From: an uncultured Gammaproteobacteria bacterium
Lineage (GTDB): Bacteria > Pseudomonadota > Gammaproteobacteria > HK1
Reading direction: 5' to 3'
NCBI GenBank assembly: GCA_958295835.1
Contig: OY282378.1
Location: 2,125,001-2,189,000 of the forward strand
Length of the DNA stretch: 64,000 bases
Shown here: piece by piece, positions 25,691-34,317 of the stretch
Layout of the letters: each line of letters starts with the position of its first letter
Position numbering within the stretch: position 1 is the stretch's first letter
The notes under the pieces: generated by a model
What the model was told of the DNA's origin: nothing
The model's database searches: none
The model's input: the letters and a program-made list of their open reading frames with translations, nothing else
Position numbers and translations under genes: made by a program

Positions 25691-28288
25691 TCACGTCTTC
25701 ACTTCCACGATCTTCAAGCTCTCGATCCCCCGGTCGTCCACGATCTTGACGGCGGCGCGGCCGTGATCGCCGAGCTCGAAGGGGAGGGAGACCGTGCCGC
25801 GGTAGGCTTCGATCAGGTCCTGGTCGATTTCGGCCTTGAGGTTACGGGCGAGCCGGGACCAGCCGTCCCGGGTGCCGGCCATCGGGAAGAAGACCTGGCG
25901 CGGGAACAGGCTGCGGCCGTCGTAGTCCGGGTCCAGCATCCACAGCGCGATGTGTTCCCTGCCGCCGGATTCCACGCCGCCGGTCTTGGTGTTGTAGTAG
26001 TCGAACCCCTGGACCGAGACGCGGTGCCGGCCAGTGTGTTCGCCGTCGGCGATTTGCTCGATTTCGACGTCCGGTTGGCCGATCAGCCAGAAGCTCTCGT
26101 TGCTGGCGCGCTTTCTCTTGAGATCTTCGGTGAGCAGGTCGGCGTTCATCTGCGCCTTGAGAAGCGTGACACCGGGCCACCTGGTTTCGTCGATGTCCTT
26201 GGCGGCCTCGGGGTCGAACTGGAAGGCGGCGAAGACGATGACCCTGGGGCGGGGCACGAGGGTCTGCGCCTCCTCGATGGCCAGCGCGACCTGGCGTTGC
26301 TCGAGCGGTGTGTGATCCGGGCCGAAGGAGATGACGACACGCTCGGCGTTCCAGGCGGTTCCCTCGTCCCGGACGCCGTCCGCGCCGGCGTCGTCGGGGT
26401 AGGTTTCGCCCTCGACGTGCAGCCAGGCAGTACCCGGCAACGGCTCCAGCCGTGCGAAGGAGATATGCTGACCGGCCTTGCCGCGAATGCCTGTCTTCAG
26501 CAACTCGTCGCGCCAATCGCTCTGCCGTAGCGTTTCGCCGGAGCGTGCGACGGATTCGTCGGCGGGCGGCGCACCGGCAGATTCAACGTCGTCAAGGGAC
26601 TTCACCACCGGCGCGGGAACCGCTTCCACGGTGAACGGCCCGGTGACGCGGGCCTTGGCGCGATCGATGTTCGGCTGGTCGTAAAGCGTGACTTCGTTGG
26701 ACGGCTCGTCATACCCCAGGGTTCTCGGTGATACGTCGCCGACGCTTCGGTATCGGAACCCGGACCCGACACCTTCATCGGGATAGGCCAGCTCGTAGTA
26801 GTCGAAGTTCGCCGTCATCAGCCGCTGACGCGCGATCGCCACCGCCACCCGCGAGGTGTCGCAGGCAACCCACCGTCGTCCCCATTGCTCGGCGACGTGG
26901 GCGGTCGTACCGGAACCGCAGGTGGGATCGAGCACCAGATCGCCTGGGTCGGTGCTCATCAGGATGCAGCGCTGAATGGCCTTCGTGTCCGTTTGTACTA
27001 CGTATCGCTTGTCTTTCGCCGACATCGGAGCGGGCCAGAGATTGTTGATTCTGCGGCCCGGCACTTCGTCTTCGTATTTCTTCCACATCAGCGAAGACTG
27101 TCCCTCGCGCGCCTCCAGCCTGTTCAGTTCGGAGAGTCTGTCCAATCCCTCTTTGGAAACCGCCCAATGCCGATCTCGGCCGCAACGAAAGAGGCGGCCG
27201 TTCCATTCATAAGGATCGGAACGTCCGGTCGTGGAAACACCCTGAGAATCGAGAGGCATACGCCGATAAATGCGCGCACCCTCCGGTAGCTGTCCGCCTG
27301 GATCGAAGCATTCCTCGGGGGTCGGCTTGCGGCATTGGCCGTCGGGCAGTTCGACCATGACGTGCCAACTGAAGGACTCGATCACCTCGGCCCGCGTCAG
27401 CGGCTCGTACAACTGCCGATACTTCACACGCTGCCGATCCTTGGCATACCACAGCAGATAGTCGGCAACCTCCGGCAAGGTACTGGCCGCACTGCCCCCG
27501 GTGGTCGCGTAGGAGATGGTCGCAACCCGGTTCCCCGCACCGAAGATCTCGTCCATCACCACGCCCGCGCGATGGAAGTTTTCCTTGCCGATCTGCACGA
27601 AGCAGCTTCCGCTCTCGTGCAGCAGCTCGCGCGCGAGCAGCAGGCGGTCGCGCAGGTAGGTCAGGTAGGAGTGGATGCCGAGCTCCCAGGTGTCCCGGAA
27701 GGCACGGATCGTCTCCGGCTCGCTGGTCAGGTCCTCGTCCCGTCCGTCGGTCACGTCCTGCCGGTTGACGAAGGGCTGGAAGTTGGAGCCGTAGCGGATG
27801 CCGTAGGGCGGATCGACGTAGACCATCTGCACCTGCCCGCCGAGGCCCTCCTTCTCCAGAAGGCTGTTCATCACCAGCAGGCTGTCGCCGGCGACCAGGC
27901 GGTTGGTCCAGTTGTGCCGGTGCCGGTAGAAGTCGATGGCCTGCCGGATCGGCGGGTTCTCCTCCGGAGCGTCGAACAGGGAACCCTGGAAGCCCTGGCT
28001 CTGGAGTGACGTGCCGTTGCGCTTCCTCACCGCCTCCACGACCGTGCGCGGGTCGATGCGCTCGTGGACGTGCAGGGAGACGGTCGGCACCTCGAACGCG
28101 GTATGTTCGGCCTTGCCCGCCCAGGAGAGTTGCGGGTCGATGTGGGGATCGTGGGCGTAGGTCTTGCGCCCCGCGTCCTTGTCGGTCTCCGGCGTGACCA
28201 GGCCGACGGGCGGGTTGTTCGCGCGCTCCTTGTCCCTGTGCGCGTAGTTCTCGATGTTCCGCTTGCGCTTCTTCGGTGCTTTCGCCAT
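25691..28288 (-). CDS. mod: type III-like site-specific DNA methyltransferase (Mod)
   Basis: An 865-residue amino-methyltransferase. The catalytic motif DPPYGIRYGSNF (about residue 165) comes before the AdoMet-binding motif LDPTCGSGTTAHVAEQWG (about 450), the beta-class order used by type III Mod proteins. The region between should hold part of the target recognition domain. A long C-terminal extension (about 500-865) matches Mod proteins paired with Res helicases. Its partner, res, lies about 9 kb downstream on the same strand. The separation by toxin and giant-protein genes is unusual, since mod and res are normally adjacent. Start ATG 28288 (MAKAPKKRKRNIENYAH). Confidence 0.9.
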   Translation of the reverse strand: MAKAPKKRKRNIENYAHRDKERANNPPVGLVTPETDKDAGRKTYAHDPHIDPQLSWAGKAEHTAFEVPTVSLHVHERIDPRTVVEAVRKRNGTSLQSQGFQGSLFDAPEENPPIRQAIDFYRHRHNWTNRLVAGDSLLVMNSLLEKEGLGGQVQMVYVDPPYGIRYGSNFQPFVNRQDVTDGRDEDLTSEPETIRAFRDTWELGIHSYLTYLRDRLLLARELLHESGSCFVQIGKENFHRAGVVMDEIFGAGNRVATISYATTGGSAASTLPEVADYLLWYAKDRQRVKYRQLYEPLTRAEVIESFSWHVMVELPDGQCRKPTPEECFDPGGQLPEGARIYRRMPLDSQGVSTTGRSDPYEWNGRLFRCGRDRHWAVSKEGLDRLSELNRLEAREGQSSLMWKKYEDEVPGRRINNLWPAPMSAKDKRYVVQTDTKAIQRCILMSTDPGDLVLDPTCGSGTTAHVAEQWGRRWVACDTSRVAVAIARQRLMTANFDYYELAYPDEGVGSGFRYRSVGDVSPRTLGYDEPSNEVTLYDQPNIDRAKARVTGPFTVEAVPAPVVKSLDDVESAGAPPADESVARSGETLRQSDWRDELLKTGIRGKAGQHISFARLEPLPGTAWLHVEGETYPDDAGADGVRDEGTAWNAERVVISFGPDHTPLEQRQVALAIEEAQTLVPRPRVIVFAAFQFDPEAAKDIDETRWPGVTLLKAQMNADLLTEDLKRKRASNESFWLIGQPDVEIEQIADGEHTGRHRVSVQGFDYYNTKTGGVESGGREHIALWMLDPDYDGRSLFPRQVFFPMAGTRDGWSRLARNLKAEIDQDLIEAYRGTVSLPFELGDHGRAAVKIVDDRGIESLKIVEVKT

Positions 28289-28786
28289 GACCCGGCCCCA
28301 ATCCCGCCTTCGTCAGCGCCCTTGCCGAACGGTGGACATGCCGCTTCTCCGCAGCCTGTCCGTCGCGAGGAAAGGAATACACGCCCGGTGCGATGGAATG
28401 GGCGCGTGTTCTGCCGAGTCTGATTCACCCGATTGCTGCATAAACTCATATGCATTTAGTATGCATTTAGTGCGCGACTGGCTCTCGGTCACTCTCGGCT
28501 CATCAGACCGGTTCAACCGTATCCACCCGATACTCCGTCGTCCACCCGGAAAGGATATTCGTTCGCCCGGTGCAATGGTACAGACGTGTACCCTTCCAGG
28601 GCGAGCGGCGACCGTTTCACGGCCGCTCACGATTCCGCGTACGCGGAATCGCCAATCAATGTCGGGCGAAGTGTCACTGGCTACGAGGAACAAGGCGTTC
28701 CAAGCGACCCGCTCCCGTCCGGCAAGCAGCCACCGTGGCGCAGCACAGGCGCTCCCAACCCGGCAGGCCCTGGGACATGGCCGCCA
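28289..28786. repeat. intergenic region with REP-like palindromes and a longer direct repeat
   Basis: No gene is supported in this 498-bp gap. At 28608-28651 both REP-like palindromes occur. The stretch 28556-28745 is similar to 30031-30235, so the vapBC pair and the IS1182 remnant between them are bracketed by direct repeats of about 190 bp. A shorter echo (CGCCCGGTGCGATGGAATGG) occurs near 28383-28402. Confidence 0.6.
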
Positions 28787-29191
28787 TCAAGCGATCAGAG
28801 CGGCCATTCCGACCGCGATGCCGGGAAAATCGCGCCGGATGCCCTTGTCTTCGGTGACCAGAGGGATACCCATCGATCTGGCCAAGGCGACGAACTCGCA
28901 GTCGTAAGCGGAGCAGTCGGATCCGGAGACGAGTTCCATGACCGCGACCGAATCGATCTCGCATTCGAAGTCGGCCAGCTCGGCTTCCGCGGCTCGGACC
29001 AAAGCCTTCGCCGCGGCCGGACCCATGACCTTCCGGCGCAGGAACCCGGCAAGGATGTTGCGGAACTCGGACCGCCAGAGCTTCGGCACGTACCAGTGGT
29101 CCGTCGATCGTCGCAACGCCACGGCTTCCTCCGTGCGGGCACCCGGAAGCCAGTAGTACGCCAGGATGTTCGTATCGACGACCACGTTCAC
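28787..29191 (-). CDS. vapC: PIN-domain toxin (VapC/FitB-like)
   Basis: A 134-residue PIN protein from GTG 29191 (VNVVVDTNILAYYWLPG). Acidic residues are seen in VVVDTNIL, WRSEFRNIL and SAYDCEFVALA, with a fourth in LVTEDKGIRRDFP, so the active site looks complete. It lies 3 bp after the antitoxin stop. Predicted RNase silenced by that antitoxin. Confidence 0.88.
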   Translation of the reverse strand: MNVVVDTNILAYYWLPGARTEEAVALRRSTDHWYVPKLWRSEFRNILAGFLRRKVMGPAAAKALVRAAEAELADFECEIDSVAVMELVSGSDCSAYDCEFVALARSMGIPLVTEDKGIRRDFPGIAVGMAALIA

Positions 29192-29194
29192 CGC

Positions 29195-29431
29195 TCACGC
29201 CCTCCCGGCGCGCTTGTATTCGTCCACCAAGGCGTGATCGAAACGGGGAAGCCTCTCGCGGAGCGACGCCGCCTCGGCCAGAAGCTCCGCCCTCCGGCGC
29301 GGAAGCCCCTCAACGTGACGCTCCAGACAGGCGATGATTTCGCCCTGCAGGCTCCGGTGATTGCGCCGGGCAGCCTCCTTCAGCCCCTCGTGGAGCGCTG
29401 GCGGCAGGCTCTTGATCGTGATTGAAGCCAT
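29195..29431 (-). CDS. vapB: FitA/Arc-type antitoxin
   Basis: A 78-residue protein with the ribbon-helix-helix start MASITIKSLPPALHEGLKEA and RNHRSLQGEIIACLERHV. It would bind DNA as a dimer and cover the active site of the VapC encoded just downstream. ATG 29431 is chosen because family members begin right at this beta-strand. About 205 bp of the gene is duplicated at 31141-31345. Confidence 0.88.
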   Translation of the reverse strand: MASITIKSLPPALHEGLKEAARRNHRSLQGEIIACLERHVEGLPRRRAELLAEAASLRERLPRFDHALVDEYKRAGRA

Positions 29432-29675
29432 CGTGACGGCATCCATTCTGAAACCGGAATGCAAGTCTCCGATGCCGGCGTATCGGAATCAATCCATCCG
29501 GCGTCCGGGCAACGGCTCGGTTCGAGCGGAACAGCGCCTCTCACGCGGAGTGAGTATGCCGCCGGGATTCGTCGAGACACGAGGCGAGAGTTCATACGAT
29601 TTCTGCGCATTCATCCAGAATTCCGGGGCCTGCCCGAAGTACGTCCCCAGCGCGATCGCGGTCTCCGCCTCCGCG

Positions 29676-30015
29676 CCCGCTTCAGTTGATTGTCGCGACG
29701 GAGTTGACCTCGAACGCGAGCGACCAGGGCGCGATGGTGGGGCTGCTCGATCAGGTGAATGAGACCTTCGACGCGCAGCCTGGGCGGGTGCTCGCTGACG
29801 CCGGGTACTGCAACCAGCGGGACTTGTCGGTCTCCGCGTACGCGGAGATTGAAGCGTGGGGCATCGACGGGTATGTGGTGCCGGGGCGCGAGGGCGAGCA
29901 GGTGGTGGACAAGGACGCCAAGACGCACCCGGCGACGCATCGCATGGTCGAGAAGCTGCTGACACCAGCGGGCCGGGAGCGGTACGCACAACGCAAGTGG
30001 CTGTCCGAACTTCGC
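29676..30015 (+). pseudogene. C-terminal fragment of an IS1182-family transposase
   Basis: The frame reads QLIVATELTSNASDQGAM, RVLADAGYCNQRDL and RERYAQRKWLSEL, which match the catalytic second half of IS1182 transposases (the Asp in LADAGY is one of the DDE triad). The N-terminal half and the last helices are missing. It runs in frame into the repeat and antitoxin sequence downstream only by chance. Confidence 0.78.
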
Positions 30016-30030
30016 TGTTCACCCGAAAAG

Positions 30031-30235
30031 GTGATTCGTTCGCCCGGCGTGATGGTTACGTGTCCGCGCTATTCCAAGGCGAGCGGCGACCGCTGGCGCG
30101 GTCGCTTGGCGATTCCGTGTACGCGGAATCGCCAATCAGTCTCGGGCAAAGCGCCGTCGACTGCCGGGGAACGAGTCGTTCCAGACGACCCGTCCCCGTC
30201 TCCGACGGCCGCCCGCCGCCCCTCAGCAAGCGAAG
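30031..30235. repeat. second copy of a ~190-bp direct repeat with REP-like palindromes
   Basis: The sequence aligns by eye with 28556-28745: shared start ATTCGTTCGCCCGG, then both palindromes (30086-30131), then a GTTCCA.ACGACCCG segment. The copies have diverged considerably. The element ends shortly before the TacA-like antitoxin. Confidence 0.6.
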
Positions 30236-30315
30236 TCCGGTTGTCAGTCAGTCTTGCGCAATCTATCTATTGTCTTTACATTCCGACGGAAACCCGCTTC
30301 CTTGAGGAAGGCGCC

Positions 30316-30609
30316 ATGGCGCAACGGCAAACGACGACCGAAGGTGCCCGCAAATCGCTCGTCAACCTGCGGGTCAGCGCCCGCGATCGGGACTTGATCG
30401 ACCGGGCGGCGGCGGCGCTCGGCAAGAACCGCTCCGAGTTCATGCTGGATGCGACGCGGCAGGCGGCGGAAGACGCCTTGCTCGATCGCGTCCTGTTCCG
30501 CCTCGGCTCCGATCGCCATGAAGCCTTCGTCACGCTTCTCGATGGACCGCCGAGTCCGAACAAGGAACTCGCCAGACTCCTTTCGACCCCGGCGCCGTGG
30601 GAAGAGTGA
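30316..30609 (+). CDS. tacA: DUF1778 (TacA-like) antitoxin
   Basis: A 97-residue ribbon-helix-helix protein from ATG 30316 with GAGGAAG upstream. LVNLRVSARDRDLIDRAA and LGKNRSEFMLDATRQAAEDA are classic DUF1778. The C-terminal tail should occupy the acetyl-CoA pocket of the partner GNAT. Its stop overlaps the toxin GTG at 30606 by four bases. Confidence 0.9.
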   Translation: MAQRQTTTEGARKSLVNLRVSARDRDLIDRAAAALGKNRSEFMLDATRQAAEDALLDRVLFRLGSDRHEAFVTLLDGPPSPNKELARLLSTPAPWEE

Positions 30610-31157
30610 CCGGCGCCGGGAAGGCTCGTCCTCCCCTCCGCGTCCCAGAACCCCTTCACGAGGGGCACCGGGTCGATGCCTTTCAATGCGGCGTGCCGAG
30701 CCTGGATGCCTGGATCAAGCGACGCGCCGGGACGAACCAGAAATCCGGCGCCTCCCGGACCTTCGTCGTCTGCCGCGGCGAGCAGGTAAAGGGGTATTAC
30801 GCACTCGCGGCGGGAGCCGTCGATCACCATCAGGCGCCGAGCCGGGTCCGCCGCAACATGCCCGATCCGATCCCCGTCGTCGTCCTCGCCCGCTTGGCCG
30901 TAGCCACCTGCGAACAAGGTTCGGGAATCGGCCGAGCGCTCGTTCGAGACGCCCTTTTCCGGATCCGCGCGGCGGCAGGCGAAATCGGGGTCGCCGCCGT
31001 GCTCGTCCACGCTCTGAACGACGCTGCGAAGCGGTTCTATCTCACCTGCGGCTTCGTCGAATCCCCCATCGACCCGTTGATCCTGGCCGCCCGACTGAAG
31101 GACGTCGGGGTGGCGCTCGGCACCCCGGCGCGCTTTTCTTCCTCCACCAAGGCGTGA
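30606..31157 (+). CDS. tacT: GNAT acetyltransferase toxin (TacT-like)
   Basis: A 183-residue GNAT. TacT proteins acetylate charged tRNA and block translation. Visible features are FQCGVPSLDAWIKRRA at the N-terminus, GYYALAAGAVDH, VVVLARLAVATCEQGSGIGRALV (acetyl-CoA loop, here Q..G.G.G) and NDAAKRFYLTCGFVESP. GTG 30606 overlaps the antitoxin stop. The last 15 residues (TPARFSSSTKA) are encoded by duplicated antitoxin DNA that begins about 31133, so the native C-terminus was probably replaced. Confidence 0.87.
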   Translation: MTGAGKARPPLRVPEPLHEGHRVDAFQCGVPSLDAWIKRRAGTNQKSGASRTFVVCRGEQVKGYYALAAGAVDHHQAPSRVRRNMPDPIPVVVLARLAVATCEQGSGIGRALVRDALFRIRAAAGEIGVAAVLVHALNDAAKRFYLTCGFVESPIDPLILAARLKDVGVALGTPARFSSSTKA

Positions 31158-31345
31158 TCGAAACGGGGAAGCCTCTCGCGGAGCGCCGCCGCCTCGGCCA
31201 GAAGCTCCGCCCTCCGGCGCGGAAGCCCCTCAACGTGACGCTCCGGACAGGCGATGATTTCGCCCTGCAGGCTCCGGTGATTGCGCCGGGCAGCCTCCTT
31301 CAGCCCCTCGTGGAGCGCTGGCGGCAGGCTCTTGATCGTGATTGA
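31141..31345 (-). pseudogene. duplicated fragment of the FitA-like antitoxin gene
   Basis: About 95% identical by eye to 29217-29425: SITIKSLPPALHEGLKEAAR then AEAAALRERLPRFDHALV. The start codon region is different (no MA before SITIK) and there is no toxin next to it, so it is an orphan piece of the 29195-29431 gene. Confidence 0.8.
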
Positions 31346-31401
31346 TGAGCGGGCTGTTCCGGCGGCGGGCGATCTTGAAAAAACGGCCGAAAGCGGTCGC
31401 G

Positions 31402-32982
31402 TCACATGCCCCAGACGTCCACCGGCACGTCGTCTTGCGAGCGCCGCTGGCGGTGGAACACCTTCTCCTCCCAGCTCCGGCCCTCGCGCCGGTCGATCAC
31501 CACCAGATGCCCCGCCTCCGCCGCGCAGCGGGCCATGTACCCCGCCGTCTGCTCCACACCGTCACGAACCGTGCTCTCCAACCCGTCTCCCACCCGCACC
31601 ACCTTGCACTCCACCACGTACTCCCGCACCCGCACGCCCCCCGATTCCTCCGGGGGCAGGCTCTGCGGCCAGACAAGCAGCAGGTCCACCCGACCTCGAC
31701 CCAACCCATACTCGCGCTCGATGCGCCCGCCCCCGTTCACCACCCGGTGCAGGTACGCCTGCAACAGAATCTGCGGCCACGCCTCCTCGTACTCGAACCG
31801 GTTCTTCCAATGCTCCGAGTGCCGGCGGAAGAAGTCCTGGAACGCCTCCATCAGCTTGTCCACGTTCAATCCGCCGTCCGCGTCCACGTACCACGTCGTG
31901 CTCAGGTCCAGCTCCTCCTGCAGAATCCAGCCCAGCTCGCGCGGCACCACCTCGGCGTAGATGGGGTTGGCGATGCGCACCGGCTTGTCCCGGGCAATGA
32001 GGCCGAGGTCGCGCACGTACTCGATGTCGTGGTTGGTCGCGCGCCGTTCGTCCACCCCGCTGAGCATCGGCTCGACCACCCGGCGCACGCGGTCCTCCCG
32101 GAGCTTGTCCGCCAACTGGTCCAGATGCGTCACCCGGCGCACGATGAGCTGCTCGCGGGCCTCGGCGACGTCGTCCGCGCTCACCGCACGGGTGCGGTCG
32201 CGCCCGGCCTTGCTCTTGAAGCAGGTCTCGTAGGCCAGCGCGTTCACCAGCCACGGCTGGCCCAGGGTCTGGGTCCATATCGCCTCGCGGGCGTCGTCCG
32301 TGAACGCCTGTCCCGTCTCCGCGGTGTGCTGGTCGAGGAGGGTCAGCGTCTCCTCCTGCGTGAAGTCCCCCAGCCGTAGCGACTCCGCCACGATATTGAA
32401 CGGGCTGCTGGTGGACCGGATGCGGTAGTCGCGCACGTCGCGCAACCCGCACAGCACCACGCACTGCGGAAAGGTCCCCGGGCGCATGGGGTAGCCGGCG
32501 CGCAACTGCTGCAGCGTCGAGAGCAGCGGGTCGCCCTGGAGGGTGTCGATCTCGTCGATGAGCAGCACCAGCGGCTTCGGCGACGCCTCCGACCAGCGTT
32601 TCAGCGCTTCGCGAAATGCACTGTCCGGGCCGAACTCGGCAAGAATGCGCGCCCACTCCGTGGCCAGGAAGTCGTCGCCCAACGCCGACCGCGCGTCCGA
32701 GCCCAGTCCGGAGAGCACCGTGCGCATCACCCGCTCCATGTCGTCGCGGGCCGTGCGCGCGGTCTCGACGGTGGTGTATACGCAGCCATAGCCCTGCCCG
32801 TTGAGCAGGTCGCACAGCGCCAGGAGGGAGGAGGTCTTGCCCGTCTGGCGCGGCGCGTGCAGCACGAAGTACTTCTTCATCCGGACGAGCGCCAGCACTT
32901 CCTCCAGGTCGAAGCGCTCAAGCGGCGGAATGCAGTAATGGTCCTCGGGTTTGACGGGGCCGGTGGTGTTGAAGAAGCGCAT
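31402..32982 (-). CDS. AAA ATPase fused to a PD-(D/E)XK-like nuclease domain (paralogue 2)
   Basis: A 526-residue paralogue of the gene at 4111-5754, in the opposite orientation. ATG 32982 (MRFFNTTGPVKPEDHYCIPP) matches the paralogue's start. It shows Walker A PRQTGKTS, Walker B LVLLIDEIDTL, arginine-rich sensor region CGLRDVRDYRIRS, and C-terminal nuclease block GRGRVDLLLVW...YVVECKVVR followed by EQTAGYMARC. The end (DVPVDVWGM) looks like a normal family ending, so this copy appears the less altered. It may be mobile or part of a defence module. It lies at the border between accessory DNA and the ruv locus. Confidence 0.86.
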   Translation of the reverse strand: MRFFNTTGPVKPEDHYCIPPLERFDLEEVLALVRMKKYFVLHAPRQTGKTSSLLALCDLLNGQGYGCVYTTVETARTARDDMERVMRTVLSGLGSDARSALGDDFLATEWARILAEFGPDSAFREALKRWSEASPKPLVLLIDEIDTLQGDPLLSTLQQLRAGYPMRPGTFPQCVVLCGLRDVRDYRIRSTSSPFNIVAESLRLGDFTQEETLTLLDQHTAETGQAFTDDAREAIWTQTLGQPWLVNALAYETCFKSKAGRDRTRAVSADDVAEAREQLIVRRVTHLDQLADKLREDRVRRVVEPMLSGVDERRATNHDIEYVRDLGLIARDKPVRIANPIYAEVVPRELGWILQEELDLSTTWYVDADGGLNVDKLMEAFQDFFRRHSEHWKNRFEYEEAWPQILLQAYLHRVVNGGGRIEREYGLGRGRVDLLLVWPQSLPPEESGGVRVREYVVECKVVRVGDGLESTVRDGVEQTAGYMARCAAEAGHLVVIDRREGRSWEEKVFHRQRRSQDDVPVDVWGM

Positions 32983-33095
32983 GGCTCGGTTCCTCGCTTT
33001 CATCGGCAGGACCTTCCCGACTCTGCCGATGGACTCGTTGCAGGCCGTCATGAGCATGACCGTCGCCGCACGCCGGCGCCGACGGCAGGAGCGCC

Positions 33096-33144
33096 CGCGA
33101 TTCGGCGCAGCGGAATCGCCAAGCGACCGCCCCAGCGGTCGCCG
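33096..33144. repeat. REP-like double palindrome downstream of ruvA
   Basis: CGATTCGGCGCAGCGGAATCG (33098-33118) is followed by GCGACCGCCCCAGCGGTCGC (33123-33142). It lies just after the ruvA stop, in the gap to the AAA gene. A further half-site (GCGATTCAGCGC) follows at 33168-33179. Confidence 0.75.
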
Positions 33145-33172
33145 CTCGGCGCATCATCGAAGCACCCGCGAT

Positions 33173-33775
33173 TCAGCGCACCATCGACTGGAGCGCGAGC
33201 CGCACGATCTCTTCACATGCGAGGCCCTCGGCCTCCACCGCATGTACCCGGCGGCTCGCCTCCGGCGGCTTGAGCCCGAGCGCGATCAGCGCGCTCACCG
33301 CCTCGGCCACCGGATCGTCCCGGCGCGGCGCGGGTCCGGTCCCGCCGCGCGCGACGGCCACGCCGGCCGATGCGTCATCGACCTTGTCGCGCATCTCCAT
33401 CACGAGACGCTGCGCCGTCTTCTTGCCGATGCCGGGCAGCCTGGCGAGGCTCGCGGTGTCGCCTTCGAGCACGCAACGGGCGAATCCGCCCGCGTCCAGC
33501 CCGGAGAGGATCGCCAATCCGAGCTTCGCCCCGACACCGCTCACGCGAAGGAGCTGGCGGAACACGTCCCGCTCGGCACGGCGTGCGAACGCATACAGGT
33601 GCTGGGCATCCTCGCGGACGATGTGATGCAGATAGAGCGTCACCGGCTCGCCGGTCGCGGGAAGGTCGTAGAAGGTCGTCATCGGCGCTTCCATCTCGTA
33701 GCCGACGCCGCCGGTGTCCACGAGCAGCACGGGAGGGTGCTTCTCGCGCAGGATTCCGTGTATCCAGCCGATCAT
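33173..33775 (-). CDS. ruvA: Holliday junction branch migration protein RuvA
   Basis: A 200-residue protein. RuvA holds the four-way junction and loads the RuvB motor. The start MIGWIHGIL, the OB-fold GGVGYEM and two helix-hairpin-helix motifs (VSGVGAKLGLAILSGL and LPGIGKKTAQRLVMEM) are standard, with a C-terminal RuvB-binding domain (AVSALIALGLKPPEA). Its ATG overlaps the ruvC stop. No ruvB follows; accessory DNA begins immediately, so ruvB must be elsewhere. Confidence 0.96.
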   Translation of the reverse strand: MIGWIHGILREKHPPVLLVDTGGVGYEMEAPMTTFYDLPATGEPVTLYLHHIVREDAQHLYAFARRAERDVFRQLLRVSGVGAKLGLAILSGLDAGGFARCVLEGDTASLARLPGIGKKTAQRLVMEMRDKVDDASAGVAVARGGTGPAPRRDDPVAEAVSALIALGLKPPEASRRVHAVEAEGLACEEIVRLALQSMVR

Positions 33776-34317
33776 CGGAGACCGCCCGCGACACCCGCGG
33801 CGTTCGCGAGCGCGCGCTCATGCCGCGCGACCGTCGCCCGCACGTGCGCGTGGCAGATGGCGACGGCCAGGGCATCCGCCTGGTCCGCCTGGGACGGCTC
33901 CCGTAGCGCGAGCAGCACCCTGGTCATGTGCTGGATCTGCTCCTTCGAGGCATGTCCCCGGCCGGTGACCGACTGCTTCACCTCGTTGGGCGAATACTCG
34001 TAGACGGGCAGGGAGCGCGTGGCCCCGGCGAGGATCGCGACGCCGCGCGCCTGCCCGAGCTTCAGGGCGGAGGAGACGTTGCGGTGCACGAACACCTTCT
34101 CGATCACGAACTCGCCGGGGGCGTGGGTGTCGATGATCGCGCCGAGGTCCTCGAAGATCCTGCGCAGCCGATCGGACCATTCTCCATCGCCGGTGCGCAC
34201 GAACCCGCTCGCGACGTGGACGAGGCGGGTCCCGTCGGTATCGACCACGCCGTACCCGGTGGACCGGGAGCCCGGATCGACCCCGATGATGCGCGCAGTG
34301 TCCGACCGGGCCGACAT
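33772..34317 (-). CDS. ruvC: crossover junction endodeoxyribonuclease RuvC
   Basis: A 181-residue resolvase that cuts Holliday junctions. Starting at ATG 34317 (MSARSDTARIIGVDPGSRST) fits family length; the frame is open 14 codons further. Catalytic acidic residues are visible in IIGVDPGSR, VIEKVFVHRN and ADQADALAVA. It overlaps ruvA by 4 bp. A degenerate copy of its first codons lies upstream at about 34364-34440. Confidence 0.95.
   Translation of the reverse strand: MSARSDTARIIGVDPGSRSTGYGVVDTDGTRLVHVASGFVRTGDGEWSDRLRRIFEDLGAIIDTHAPGEFVIEKVFVHRNVSSALKLGQARGVAILAGATRSLPVYEYSPNEVKQSVTGRGHASKEQIQHMTRVLLALREPSQADQADALAVAICHAHVRATVARHERALANAAGVAGGLR

Noticed and set aside
29686-30609. 307-residue frame joining the IS1182 fragment to the TacA-like antitoxin
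   Set aside because: The join crosses a palindromic repeat and the antitoxin has its own ATG with GAGGAAG; the fusion is a chance open frame.
31562-32815. 417-residue minus-strand frame inside AAA paralogue 2
   Set aside because: It overlaps the true AAA frame on the same strand and is Arg/Ala/Gly-rich with no motifs.
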